Assembly (NCBI GenBank): GCA_964518305.1
Contig: CAZFDK010000001.1
Span: forward strand, 62,001-126,000
Source: Caribbeanibacter sp964518305
GTDB taxonomy: Bacteria; Gemmatimonadota; Gemmatimonadetes; Palauibacterales; Palauibacteraceae
Length of the DNA stretch: 64,000 nt
Direction: 5' to 3'
Shown: piece after piece, positions 56,405 through 64,000 of the stretch
How positions within the stretch are numbered: the first letter of the stretch is position 1
Layout: each line of letters opens with the position of its first letter
Notes under the pieces: model-generated
Databases searched by the model: none
What the model saw: only the letters and a program-made list of their open reading frames with translations
Told to the model about the DNA's origin: nothing
Translations under genes and position numbers: made by a program

Positions 56405-58978
56405 ATGTCTACCACCGACGGAGCCCCCGCCCCGGACCTGGATTGGAGCGAGGGCCAGCGGTCAGGGGGACTCCTCGACAGCGATCCCGAGGAGTCGTTC
56501 GACCGCTTCACCCGCCTGGCCTGCCGCCTCCTGGACGCATCCGCGGCATTCGTGTCGCTGGCCGGCCGGGAGCGTCCGTTCCTGAAAAGCGCTGTCGGGC
56601 TCCCCTCGGCCCTCCGTGGGCCCCGTCGGACGTCCCCTCTCCTCTCTCTGGCCGGCTGTCCCCGGCAGCAGGGGGAGAGGGTGAGCTTCGACGACCTGCG
56701 AGAGGAGCAGATTCCGGGAGTGGAGGCGGTCCGGCGCGAGTCCAGCCTCACTTCCTTCCTGGGCGTCCCTCTCCTCACGAAAGACAGCGAGTGTCTGGGC
56801 AGCCTGAACGTGCTCGACGAGGTGTCCCGAAAGTGGACGCCGGACGAGGCGAAGCTCCTTCGCGACCTGGCGGCGGCGGTCGCCACGGAGATCGAGGCCC
56901 GCGTGCAGTCGGCGCAGCGCCAACAGGCGCTCAGGATTAGTCGCGAGCGCCTGGAGGCCCTCAGCGAGGGTGTCACGATCCACGATGCCGACGGACAGAT
57001 GATCTACGCGAACCGGGCCGCCGGGGAGATCCTCGGGCTGGAGCGGTCGGAGCTCACCTCCCGGAGCTACGACGATCCGAGGTGGGAGATCACGACCCTG
57101 CAGGGCGAGCCCATTCCGCCGCACGAGCTGCCGGCGGCCAGCGCCGTTCGGGACGGCCGGGCGATTCGGAACTCGCCCATGGCCGTCGCTCGTCCGGACG
57201 AGGAGCCGGTGGTCCTCTCCGTCAACGCCGTTCCCGTGCGGAATCGGGACGGGAGTCTGCGGGAGGCCATCGTCTCCTTTCGCGACGTGACCGAGCAGAA
57301 GCGGGCGGAGCAGCGCTACCGGCGACTCTTCGACCAGGGAGTGGCCGCCGTCTTCCGGTCGGAGCACGAGAGCCCGGCGCGCATCCTGGAGTGCAACCGG
57401 GCGTTCGCCGACATGTTCGGCTTCGAGTCTCCGGACGAGGCCGTGGGCACGGAGGCCCGCGAACTGTATCCGACCCCGGAGGACCGGCACCGGGCGATGG
57501 CGGAGATCCGGGACGACGGGCGCCGCTTCGACGACGCCTTCGAGCTCCGTCGCCGGGACGGGAGCCCGGTGTGGGTGATGGGCGAGACGCGGCTGGTGCG
57601 CGACCCGGAGCTGGGCGTCGTGAACGAGGGACTGATGCTGGACGTGAGCGACCGGGTACGTGCGCGGCGGAAGCTCCGGCATCGGGCCCTGCACGATCCG
57701 CTCACGGGCCTGGCGAACCGGGCCCTGCTCTCGGATCGTGTCGAGCAGGGTCTCGCCCGGGCGCGGCGGCACGGCGAGCCGCTCGGCCTCCTGATGCTGG
57801 ACGTCAACCACTTCAAGCGGATCAACGATCGCCTGGGCCACGCCGCCGGTGACCGCGTCCTCGAGGCCCTGGCCCGGCGGCTGCTCGGCGTGGTCCGGGA
57901 CGAGGACACGGTGGCCCGGTGGGGCGGCGACGAGTTCGTGGTGGTGCTCCCGGAGATGGAGGGGCTCCGGTCCATCGGGGCTGTCCAGGAGCGGATCCGG
58001 GACGCGGTCCGCCGTCCCATCGAGGCAGGCGGGGAGTCACTGCACATCGACATCAGCGTCGGGGGCGTGGTCCGGGGCGAGGACGGGCAGGGACGGGCCG
58101 TAGCGACCGACGAGGCCGAGGAGATCATCCGCTTCGGAGACCTGGCCCTGCACCGCGCGAAGGAGCAGCCGGCGGGAAGCTTCTACCTGTTCGATCCCGA
58201 CGAGGAGGTTCAGGGAGCGGCTCAGATCCGTCTGGAGCAGGCCCTGCGCGAGGCCGTGTCCGACGGGCGCGTCGTGCCCCATTACCAGCCCATCGTCCGG
58301 CTCGAGGACGGGGAGCCGGTGGGATTCGAGACGCTGGCCCGGTGGCGTGATCCGGAGAGAGGGCTCGTTCCGCCTTCCGAGTTCATTCCCCTGGCGGAGG
58401 AGCTCGAGCTCATCGGGGCCCTGGGGGAGTCGATGCTCCATCAGGGAGTGTCCTGGGCCGCGGGCTGGGTCCCGCGCACCGACACCCCGGGTCCACGGAT
58501 CAGCTTCAACATGTCGGGGCAGCAGTTCGAGGATCCGCGGGTCGCGGAGACGGTGGCGGAGCTGCTGTCGGAGGCCGGTGTTCCCGCGGAGCGGGTGATC
58601 CTCGAAGTCACCGAGACTTCGCTGATGCAGGCGCCGGCGCGGATCCGCCAGCTCCAGGATCTGGGGCTCTCGATCCACGTCGACGACTTCGGAACGGGCT
58701 ACTCCACCTTCGCCTACCTGCGGGACCTGGTCCTCTCGGGTCTGAAGGTGGACCGGGCGTTCGTCCGCGACATCGTCTCGAACGAGTCGGACGCCGCGCT
58801 TGTGGAGACGGTCCTGACTCTGGGCCGTCGGATGGACCTCACCGTGGTGGCGGAGGGCATCGAGACCGAGGAGCAGAGGGCGCGGCTCCTGGAGCTGGGC
58901 TGCGAGTACGGCCAGGGGTTCCTCTTCGCCGAGCCGATGCCCGCCGAGGAGTGCGGCGACTGGCTGCCAGTCGACTGA
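56405..58978 (+). CDS. GAF-PAS-PAS-GGDEF-EAL cyclic-di-GMP protein
   Basis: An 857-residue bifunctional-type protein. A GAF domain (about 30-165) includes GVPLLTKDSECLGSLNVLDE. Two PAS domains follow (about 180-300 and 303-420). The GGDEF domain has an intact RWGGDEFVV (507-511) with an I-site RDED at 498-501. The EAL domain keeps NMSGQQF, ILEVTETSLM, DDFGTGYSTFAYL, LKVDRAFVRDI and VVAEGIETEEQ, but its name motif is ETL (642-644) instead of EAL. It could both make and break cyclic-di-GMP, controlled by a small ligand or light. ATG 56405 has no clear ribosome-binding site. Confidence 0.93.
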   Translation: MSTTDGAPAPDLDWSEGQRSGGLLDSDPEESFDRFTRLACRLLDASAAFVSLAGRERPFLKSAVGLPSALRGPRRTSPLLSLAGCPRQQGERVSFDDLREEQIPGVEAVRRESSLTSFLGVPLLTKDSECLGSLNVLDEVSRKWTPDEAKLLRDLAAAVATEIEARVQSAQRQQALRISRERLEALSEGVTIHDADGQMIYANRAAGEILGLERSELTSRSYDDPRWEITTLQGEPIPPHELPAASAVRDGRAIRNSPMAVARPDEEPVVLSVNAVPVRNRDGSLREAIVSFRDVTEQKRAEQRYRRLFDQGVAAVFRSEHESPARILECNRAFADMFGFESPDEAVGTEARELYPTPEDRHRAMAEIRDDGRRFDDAFELRRRDGSPVWVMGETRLVRDPELGVVNEGLMLDVSDRVRARRKLRHRALHDPLTGLANRALLSDRVEQGLARARRHGEPLGLLMLDVNHFKRINDRLGHAAGDRVLEALARRLLGVVRDEDTVARWGGDEFVVVLPEMEGLRSIGAVQERIRDAVRRPIEAGGESLHIDISVGGVVRGEDGQGRAVATDEAEEIIRFGDLALHRAKEQPAGSFYLFDPDEEVQGAAQIRLEQALREAVSDGRVVPHYQPIVRLEDGEPVGFETLARWRDPERGLVPPSEFIPLAEELELIGALGESMLHQGVSWAAGWVPRTDTPGPRISFNMSGQQFEDPRVAETVAELLSEAGVPAERVILEVTETSLMQAPARIRQLQDLGLSIHVDDFGTGYSTFAYLRDLVLSGLKVDRAFVRDIVSNESDAALVETVLTLGRRMDLTVVAEGIETEEQRARLLELGCEYGQGFLFAEPMPAEECGDWLPVD

Positions 58979-58985
58979 CGCGGTG

Positions 58986-59714
58986 TCAGGCCAGGAGGGC
59001 GGCCACCATGCCGGACAGCACGATTCCGTCGAAGGTTCCCGCTCCCCCGATGCTGGCGATTCCGGTGGTCGAACGGCTCAGCTCCCGCAGATTCAGGAGG
59101 TCGGCCCCGAACAGCGGCCCCAGGACTCCCGCCACGAAGGCCACGGGTGGGGCGAAGTCGGGCACCAGTAGAATGCTCGGCAGTGCGGCAACCAGAGGCG
59201 GGAGCAGCGCCGGCAGCATGATTCCCACCCCGGGTCGGGGCTCGGCGGCCCGGTGGCACACCCACACGGTCAGGGCTGTGATGGCCACCAGGGCCACCAG
59301 CTCGGCAGGTCCGCGCCGGACCACCCGGACGGTCTCGTAGGCCGCCAGCAGAACAGGGATGACGCACCCGCCCAGGTTCACGGCGATGATGGTCTGACGC
59401 CGGACGCGTCTCAGGAAGGGCCACTCGCCCTCGCGACCGATCCGCCGGCCCAGGCGGCCGAGGCCGAAGAGGAGCGGAGAGCGTACGGGCGCGAACTCCT
59501 CCCGCTCGATCCGCTTCACCGGGATGTTCACCGCGCCGCCGGCGAAGATGCCGACCAGTGCCGCGACGGCCATGCCGGGCGGCAGCCCCAGCCGGGACAG
59601 CGCCGTCATCATCGCCTGGGCGAAGAAGAACGGGACGAGCAGGAGAAGTCCGGTCAGGACGATACCGGCGAGGCAGCCCGGCGGGATTCCCGATGTGCTC
59701 GACTCGCGTCTCAT
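58986..59714 (-). CDS. DUF1614 membrane protein
   Basis: A 242-residue polytopic protein with about seven helices (for example GIVLTGLLLLVPFFFAQAMM and AELVALVAITALTVWVCHRA). The DUF1614 marks are VGIFAGGAVNIPV near residue 55, VNLGGCVIPVLLA and the C-terminal ASIGGAGTFDGIVLSGMVAA. The function of the family is not known. Its stop lies seven bases from the stop of the convergent GGDEF-EAL gene. ATG 59714 is the chosen start. Confidence 0.87.
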   Translation of the reverse strand: MRRESSTSGIPPGCLAGIVLTGLLLLVPFFFAQAMMTALSRLGLPPGMAVAALVGIFAGGAVNIPVKRIEREEFAPVRSPLLFGLGRLGRRIGREGEWPFLRRVRRQTIIAVNLGGCVIPVLLAAYETVRVVRRGPAELVALVAITALTVWVCHRAAEPRPGVGIMLPALLPPLVAALPSILLVPDFAPPVAFVAGVLGPLFGADLLNLRELSRSTTGIASIGGAGTFDGIVLSGMVAALLA

Positions 59715-59758
59715 GGGCGTATGGTCCTTGGGGCCCCGCGTCCTGTTCTCCGTGGTCC

Positions 59759-61708
59759 CTATCGGCCGGAGTCCTGCTGGTAATACAGCACGCCGCCGCC
59801 GGCGCTCCCGGAGAAGAGCTCCAGGGCGCCATCCCCGTCGGAGTCGCGGAGCACCGGGACGGAGAGTCCGCGCGTGGCGGCGTCGAGGCGACCGTCGGCG
59901 ACGAAGTCCGGCTCTTCGGGCGTGCCCTCGTTCCGGAAGATCCGTATGCCGCGCTCCTGGCTCCCGACGAGGAGGTCCAGGTCGCCGTCGCCGTCCAGGT
60001 CGGTCAGCGTCGGCGCGCTCCGCCGTCCCACGTTGAAGCCGCCGTACTCGTCGGAGACGGGCTCGAACTCCGGCTCCGACGCCGAGCCCACGTTTCGGTA
60101 GAAGTTGAGGAAGCCCGAGGACTCACCGACGAACAGGTCCAGGTCCCCGTCGTCGTCCACGTCGCCCAGCGCGGGCACTGCGTGACTACCGCGTGTCAGG
60201 GTGACCAGCGTGGAGTCCGCCACGGAGAAGGAGTCCCAGGAGCCGTCGCCCCGGGAACCCGTCTCCACGGAGTCGCCTTCGGCACGGGACGGGCCCTCGT
60301 TCCTGTAGAAGGTCAGCTCGTCCCTCCAGTCCGCGAGGACCAGATCCTCGTCGCCGTCGCCGTCCAGGTCACCGAAGGCCGGAGCGTACTGGTAATCGCC
60401 GCGCATGGGCAGCGATCCGGCGCGGCGCCACTCGGGGTCCCCGTCGGTCCCCACGTTCTCGAACCGCCGGATCACCGAGGTCGTTCGCTCCTCGGGATCC
60501 AGCTTGTTGGCCAGGAGCAGGTCGTCGTCCCCGTCCCGATCGAGGTCGGCGAAGGCCGGGACGCTCTCCTCGCCCACGTCGAGACCCGACAGGAATCGTC
60601 GCGTGCGGAGGCTCCAGCCGGAGTCCGTGTTCTCCAGGTAGTAGAGGTTGTCGGCCGAGGTGAGCAGGGGGTTGTAGGCGCCCCCGATGACGCCGATGAG
60701 CAGGTCCCGGTCGCCGTCGCCGTCCACGTCACCGAAGGTGGGGGCGTTGTATCCGCTGGTCTCGATCGGATCCTCCGGCGGAAAGGGCACCGGCTGGCTA
60801 CGGAGGTTCGGCTGACTGCAGCTGCCGGTGTTCTCGATGTAGAGGAGGCCGGACTCGAAGTAGTCGCCCCAGAAGAGGTCCGGGTCGCCGTCGCCGTCGA
60901 AGTCGGTGACCAGAAGAGAATTCGCGCCGTGTCGGACGCCGGCGATCTCGGCCACGATCTCGATGTCCTGGAAGCGCTCGGTGACCCGGCGGAAGCGCGG
61001 CACGAGGCCGTCGCCTCCCCCCGACCCCGCCGTGCCTCCGGTGTCCCTGCCGAAGCCGCTCGCCTCGAACCGCGTCACCGTGCCGTCCAGGCGTCCGACC
61101 AGCAGGTCCTGCCGGTCGTCGCAGTCAATGTTCCCGACGTTGGGAATGTTCTGCGGGTCCGAGTAGAGGGGCTCGCCGGCCTCCGTCCGGAGCGTGTCGG
61201 CGGCCAGGGTGAAGTCGGGCTTGCCGGGGGCGCCGTCGTTCCGGTAGTACCGGACATGGCTGAACGGCTCCTGGGTCAGCAGGTCCCGGTCGCCGTCCAG
61301 GTCGAGGTCGCCGAAGCGGTACCACTCGCCGACGTCGAGATCTCGATAGTCGTCGGTGCGCCAGGTGAAGTCGGGTGCATCGCCGCTTCCCACGGTGTCC
61401 ACGTTCTCGAACAGCATGACTTCCCCCGTCCGCTCCTGGAGGAAGAGGTCCGGGTCGCCGTCGCCGTCCACGTCCATGAGCTGGGGGCGCGGACCGTTGA
61501 ACCCGCCGAGGAAGGGGTGGCGGTAGCTGTCGCCGGCGGAATCACGGACGGTGATGCCCGTCACCTGGCGGACCCAGCGCGGGTCCTCTCCGGCCTCCCC
61601 GGCGTCCGGGGCGCTCGGTGGAGGACCGCCACCGGTGGCGCATCCCGCGGCAGCGGCGGCAAGGACCAGCGCCCCGAGGACCGGCAGGTGCGGCGCTGGT
61701 CGCCTCAC
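59759..61708 (-). CDS. Exported FG-GAP/VCBS-repeat lipoprotein
   Basis: A 649-residue protein with a lipoprotein leader (VLGALVLAAAAAGCATG). Its mature part is a beta-propeller of FG-GAP/VCBS blades marked by calcium-type loops: MDVDGDGDPDLF, GDLDLDGDRDLL, TDFDGDGDPDLF, GDVDGDGDRDLL, ADLDRDGDDDLL, GDLDGDGDEDLV, GDVDDDGDLDLF and TDLDGDGDLDLL. Such proteins bind Ca2+ and act in adhesion or cell-surface assembly. It starts at GTG 61708, 16 bases after the YncE-like gene, and ends the visible part of a three-gene exported-propeller operon. Confidence 0.88.
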   Translation of the reverse strand: MRRPAPHLPVLGALVLAAAAAGCATGGGPPPSAPDAGEAGEDPRWVRQVTGITVRDSAGDSYRHPFLGGFNGPRPQLMDVDGDGDPDLFLQERTGEVMLFENVDTVGSGDAPDFTWRTDDYRDLDVGEWYRFGDLDLDGDRDLLTQEPFSHVRYYRNDGAPGKPDFTLAADTLRTEAGEPLYSDPQNIPNVGNIDCDDRQDLLVGRLDGTVTRFEASGFGRDTGGTAGSGGGDGLVPRFRRVTERFQDIEIVAEIAGVRHGANSLLVTDFDGDGDPDLFWGDYFESGLLYIENTGSCSQPNLRSQPVPFPPEDPIETSGYNAPTFGDVDGDGDRDLLIGVIGGAYNPLLTSADNLYYLENTDSGWSLRTRRFLSGLDVGEESVPAFADLDRDGDDDLLLANKLDPEERTTSVIRRFENVGTDGDPEWRRAGSLPMRGDYQYAPAFGDLDGDGDEDLVLADWRDELTFYRNEGPSRAEGDSVETGSRGDGSWDSFSVADSTLVTLTRGSHAVPALGDVDDDGDLDLFVGESSGFLNFYRNVGSASEPEFEPVSDEYGGFNVGRRSAPTLTDLDGDGDLDLLVGSQERGIRIFRNEGTPEEPDFVADGRLDAATRGLSVPVLRDSDGDGALELFSGSAGGGVLYYQQDSGR

Positions 61709-61724
61709 GGCCGCGCGAGGAGGG

Positions 61725-62903
61725 TCAGCTTCCCGGGAGCAGGCCGATCCCGTTCGGATCGTGGCCCACGGGAATGACGTCGACGACGGAGCGCGTCTCG
61801 AGGTCGATCACCGCCACGTTCCCGGGCGGGGACATCCCGCCTTCGGCCTCGGAGCCCGCCCAGCCCTCCGGCTTCCACGATCCGTCCAGGTTGTTGTTGG
61901 AGACGTACACGTAGCGGCCGTCGTTGCCGGCCACGGCGCCGTGAGGCTGGGAGAGGGCCCCGTTATCGATCACGGCGGCGACCTCCCAGCGCTCCGCGTC
62001 CACGACGCTGACGGTGTCGTCCTTCTTGTTCCCGAACACCACGTACCGGCCGTCGGGCGTGAACGCCGGGTGCCAGGGCTCGGTGCCCACCTCGATGCTC
62101 GCCACCAGCGGGAGCCGTCCCGGCTTCGTCCGGTCGAAGACCAGGAGCTGCCCGGACGTCTGCCCGGTGGCCACCAGCCGCTCGCCGTCCGGCGAGACGG
62201 CGAACTGGACGAAGGTGTGGGTCGGTCCGTCCACGGAGAGGATCTCCGGCGTCTCGGAGTCGGCCTCCAGGGCGGCGATCCGGTTCACGGAGAGGCTCGC
62301 CGTGTGCAGGTGCCGCCCCTCGGCGTCCGTGGCGAGGGCGTGGGGACGCGGGAAGACGACCTCCACGCGCTCTGCCGTCACTCCCTCTTCCGTCATCCGG
62401 GCGGTCTGGATCCGTCCGACGCTCTGCGGTGGATTCACGGCGGACATGGACCGGCCCACGTACAGCGTGCCGCCGTCGTCGGGAAGCGCCAACATGCCCG
62501 GTACATCGAACGTGGCCCGTCCGACGATCTCGTTGTCGGCGTTGAACTTGACGACCGTGTTCGCGCCGATCAGGGAGACATACCACGCCGATCCGTCCGG
62601 CGCCGCGATCACGTCGTGGGGCTTGGCGTCCGGCGGAAAGCCGAGCTCCTGCAGGTCGATGGTCTCGACCACCGACCGCGACTCCGTATCGATCACCGAC
62701 ACGGTGGCGTCGGGCTGGTTCGGCACGTAGATGCGGTCGCCGCCCTGCGCCGTGGCGGGTCCCGGGGTGCCGAACAGAAGGATGAAGCAGAGGATCGCGG
62801 CGGCCACGGCGCCGGTCGCTCCGGCTGCCGGGTGCCTGCCGTCGCGGCGAGATCGAAGCACGGATGCTCCTCCCACAGGTGGTCGACCCGTCGGCCCGGT
62901 CAT
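61725..62903 (-). CDS. Exported YncE/YVTN-type beta-propeller protein
   Basis: A 392-residue protein with a signal or anchor (AVAAAILCFILLFGTPGPATA) and a seven-blade-like propeller. Blades carry the YVTN pattern: RIYVPNQPDATVSVIDTESR, TLYVGRSMSAVNPPQSVGR, YVVFGNKKDDTVSVVDAERW, and RYVYVSNNNLDGSW. The last blade closes with NVAVIDLETRSVVDVIPVGH. Relatives bind DNA, quinones or metal ligands, but none of those sites is clear. It follows the next gene upstream by 19 bases. Confidence 0.88.
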   Translation of the reverse strand: MTGPTGRPPVGGASVLRSRRDGRHPAAGATGAVAAAILCFILLFGTPGPATAQGGDRIYVPNQPDATVSVIDTESRSVVETIDLQELGFPPDAKPHDVIAAPDGSAWYVSLIGANTVVKFNADNEIVGRATFDVPGMLALPDDGGTLYVGRSMSAVNPPQSVGRIQTARMTEEGVTAERVEVVFPRPHALATDAEGRHLHTASLSVNRIAALEADSETPEILSVDGPTHTFVQFAVSPDGERLVATGQTSGQLLVFDRTKPGRLPLVASIEVGTEPWHPAFTPDGRYVVFGNKKDDTVSVVDAERWEVAAVIDNGALSQPHGAVAGNDGRYVYVSNNNLDGSWKPEGWAGSEAEGGMSPPGNVAVIDLETRSVVDVIPVGHDPNGIGLLPGS

Positions 62904-62922
62904 TCCGGTCGCGGCCGCCGGG

Positions 62923-64000
62923 TCAGTTGGTTTCGCTGTCGTCCGACTCGTCGCCGTCGCTCTCGGAGCTGGCGGCCTTCGCGCTCCGCACCGGGCCGGC
63001 GTTCTTCAGCGCTTCCGCCGAAGCGTGCGCCTCCCCGTCGGGGCGGAGGACGAAGAGCCCCTCCGTGCCGCTGTTCACCACCACGGTGCCGCTCTCGAAG
63101 AAGGGATAGTTGCTCCACGAGCCGCCGAAGCTCGGTTCGTTCTGCCCGTGGGGCACGGTGTCGAACCATCCCACGCGCTCCGGGCTCTCGGCCTGGGTGA
63201 CGCTCAGGATGGTGAAGCCGCACTGGTAGTTCGACTGGAAGGCCCGGTCGCCGATCACGTAGGTGTTGTGGTCGCTGCACCGGGTGGGATGCATGTACTC
63301 GCTGGCCATGATCGGGTCGTCCAGGTCCGTCAGGTCCCAGACCATGGTCCTCGTCCGGTCGACCTTGCCCTGGAGCTCGTCCAGCTCGTCGTCGAAGTAG
63401 AAGTAGCGCTGGTTCGGGCCGAACCATCCCTGGTGCGCGTAGCCCACGTTCGGATAGGTGGCCATGGACAGTGCCTGCGGGTTCTCCTTGTCGGTGACGT
63501 CGGCGATGCTCAGCGCCGTCTCGTTGGCGCCGATGCAGATTTCCCGCCCGCGGTACTGCTCGTCCGGTCCCCGGTAGATCACGCACTGCCCGTCGTGGGT
63601 GTATCCGGTGCCCTGCCGCCCGGTTCCCTGGTGGGCGAAGCAGCCCGCGAAGGCCGGGTTCATGGGGTCCTCCACGTTGATCATGTGCAGGCCGCCGCCG
63701 CAGGTCTCGCCCCCGGCACCGGAACCGACGGCGTAGAGGAACCCGCTCTCCGGGTTCACGACCAGGTTGTGGACGCTGTTCACCCGGTCGTAGTGGGCGT
63801 CCTCCTCGAAGGTGACCGGCTCGCCCGCGACGTCGCGGAGCTTCGTGAGGTCGAAGATCTGGATTCCGTGGTCGCCGGCGTTGTCCGCCACGATGAAGGC
63901 ATGGTTCTCGTACACCTTGATGTCGCGCCACGAGGCGGGGTCGGCCCCCTCCGTGAGGGGAAGACTCCCCAGGTACTCCGGGTTCGCCGGGTCGGTGACG
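62923..64000 (-). CDS. LVIVD / choice-of-anchor B-like propeller protein, 5' end outside window
   Basis: The last 359 codons are visible; the start lies beyond 64000. Blades read VYENHAFIVADNAGDHGIQI, NLVVNPESGFLYAVGSG, GGGLHMINVEDPMNPAFAGC, and ALSIADVTDKENPQALSMAT, the LVIVD pattern of the choice-of-anchor B family, with several cysteines (for example GGETCGGG and REICIG). A Ser/Asp-rich tail (SSESDGDESDDSETN) ends it. It heads the three-gene run of propeller genes on this strand. These proteins are usually secreted, and the function is unknown. Confidence 0.83.
   Translation of the reverse strand, partial: VTDPANPEYLGSLPLTEGADPASWRDIKVYENHAFIVADNAGDHGIQIFDLTKLRDVAGEPVTFEEDAHYDRVNSVHNLVVNPESGFLYAVGSGAGGETCGGGLHMINVEDPMNPAFAGCFAHQGTGRQGTGYTHDGQCVIYRGPDEQYRGREICIGANETALSIADVTDKENPQALSMATYPNVGYAHQGWFGPNQRYFYFDDELDELQGKVDRTRTMVWDLTDLDDPIMASEYMHPTRCSDHNTYVIGDRAFQSNYQCGFTILSVTQAESPERVGWFDTVPHGQNEPSFGGSWSNYPFFESGTVVVNSGTEGLFVLRPDGEAHASAEALKNAGPVRSAKAASSESDGDESDDSETN

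Noticed and set aside
59558..61777. Long plus-strand frame opposite the FG-GAP gene
   Set aside because: Shadow of the repeated DxDGDGD codons; no independent support.

Overview
The window is a high-GC, gene-dense bacterial segment of about 64 kb. The organism is Gram-negative: it encodes the LpoB type of penicillin-binding-protein activator, lipoproteins, predicted outer-membrane barrels and many Sec signal peptides. Many proteins are rich in Asp and Glu, GTG starts are common and genes are often joined by 1-8 base overlaps. This would fit a Gemmatimonadota-like lineage from a saline or marine setting, but that placement is an inference from gene style. A run of ten Ns at 47209-47218 shows a scaffolded assembly, probably a metagenome bin.

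Layout: 1-2955 is a MacB/FtsX-type ABC export operon. 3423-5512 holds rho and a TrmJ-like RNA methyltransferase. 5747-6461 is a tRNA array (Cys, Gly, Val, Gly, Gly) with its own promoter and a closing hairpin. 7800-9158 is a MarR regulator with wrbA and shared palindromic sites. 9976-13405 carries a class II glutamine amidotransferase, a repeat-rich DUF4097 protein and a His-rich outer-membrane protein. 14086-17407 has tRNA-Arg, a Cys/Met-type PLP enzyme, a flavoprotein with cysteine pairs at both ends, and an ArsR regulator. 18021-18567 is a short gene coupled to a truncated helix-hairpin-helix gene. 18568-24284 holds an SDR protein, TerC, an MBL hydrolase, a secreted protein, an extracellular nuclease and a methyltransferase with a signal peptide.

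24312-31346 is the most striking unit: six tightly coupled minus-strand genes in the order fusA, FAD flavoprotein, RimB-like protease, RimK, AstE-like deacylase, PAS-PAS-GGDEF. It joins translation elongation, ribosome-modification-type enzymes and cyclic-di-GMP synthesis in one transcription unit. 31668-33772 is a nitroreductase with a gamma-glutamyltransferase homologue. 34039-37142 is an LpoB/COG3014 lipoprotein operon. 37567-39424 holds DinB, DUF309 and DUF1207 genes. 39604-47047 is a repair and NAD region: Lrp, family-5 uracil-DNA glycosylase, Nei-like glycosylase, nadA, ligA, polX. 47052-51408 has an ABC-2 exporter, a saccharopine-dehydrogenase-like enzyme and a GntR-type regulator. 51503-52110 is a second tRNA array (Gln plus three Ser) with promoter and terminator. 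52279-64000 holds an AsmA-like protein, a GntR/FCD regulator beside a decayed di-haem cytochrome peroxidase gene, an EEP-family hydrolase, a GAF-PAS-PAS-GGDEF-EAL protein, a DUF1614 membrane protein and three exported beta-propeller proteins.

No CRISPR array, insertion sequence, prophage or rRNA gene was seen.
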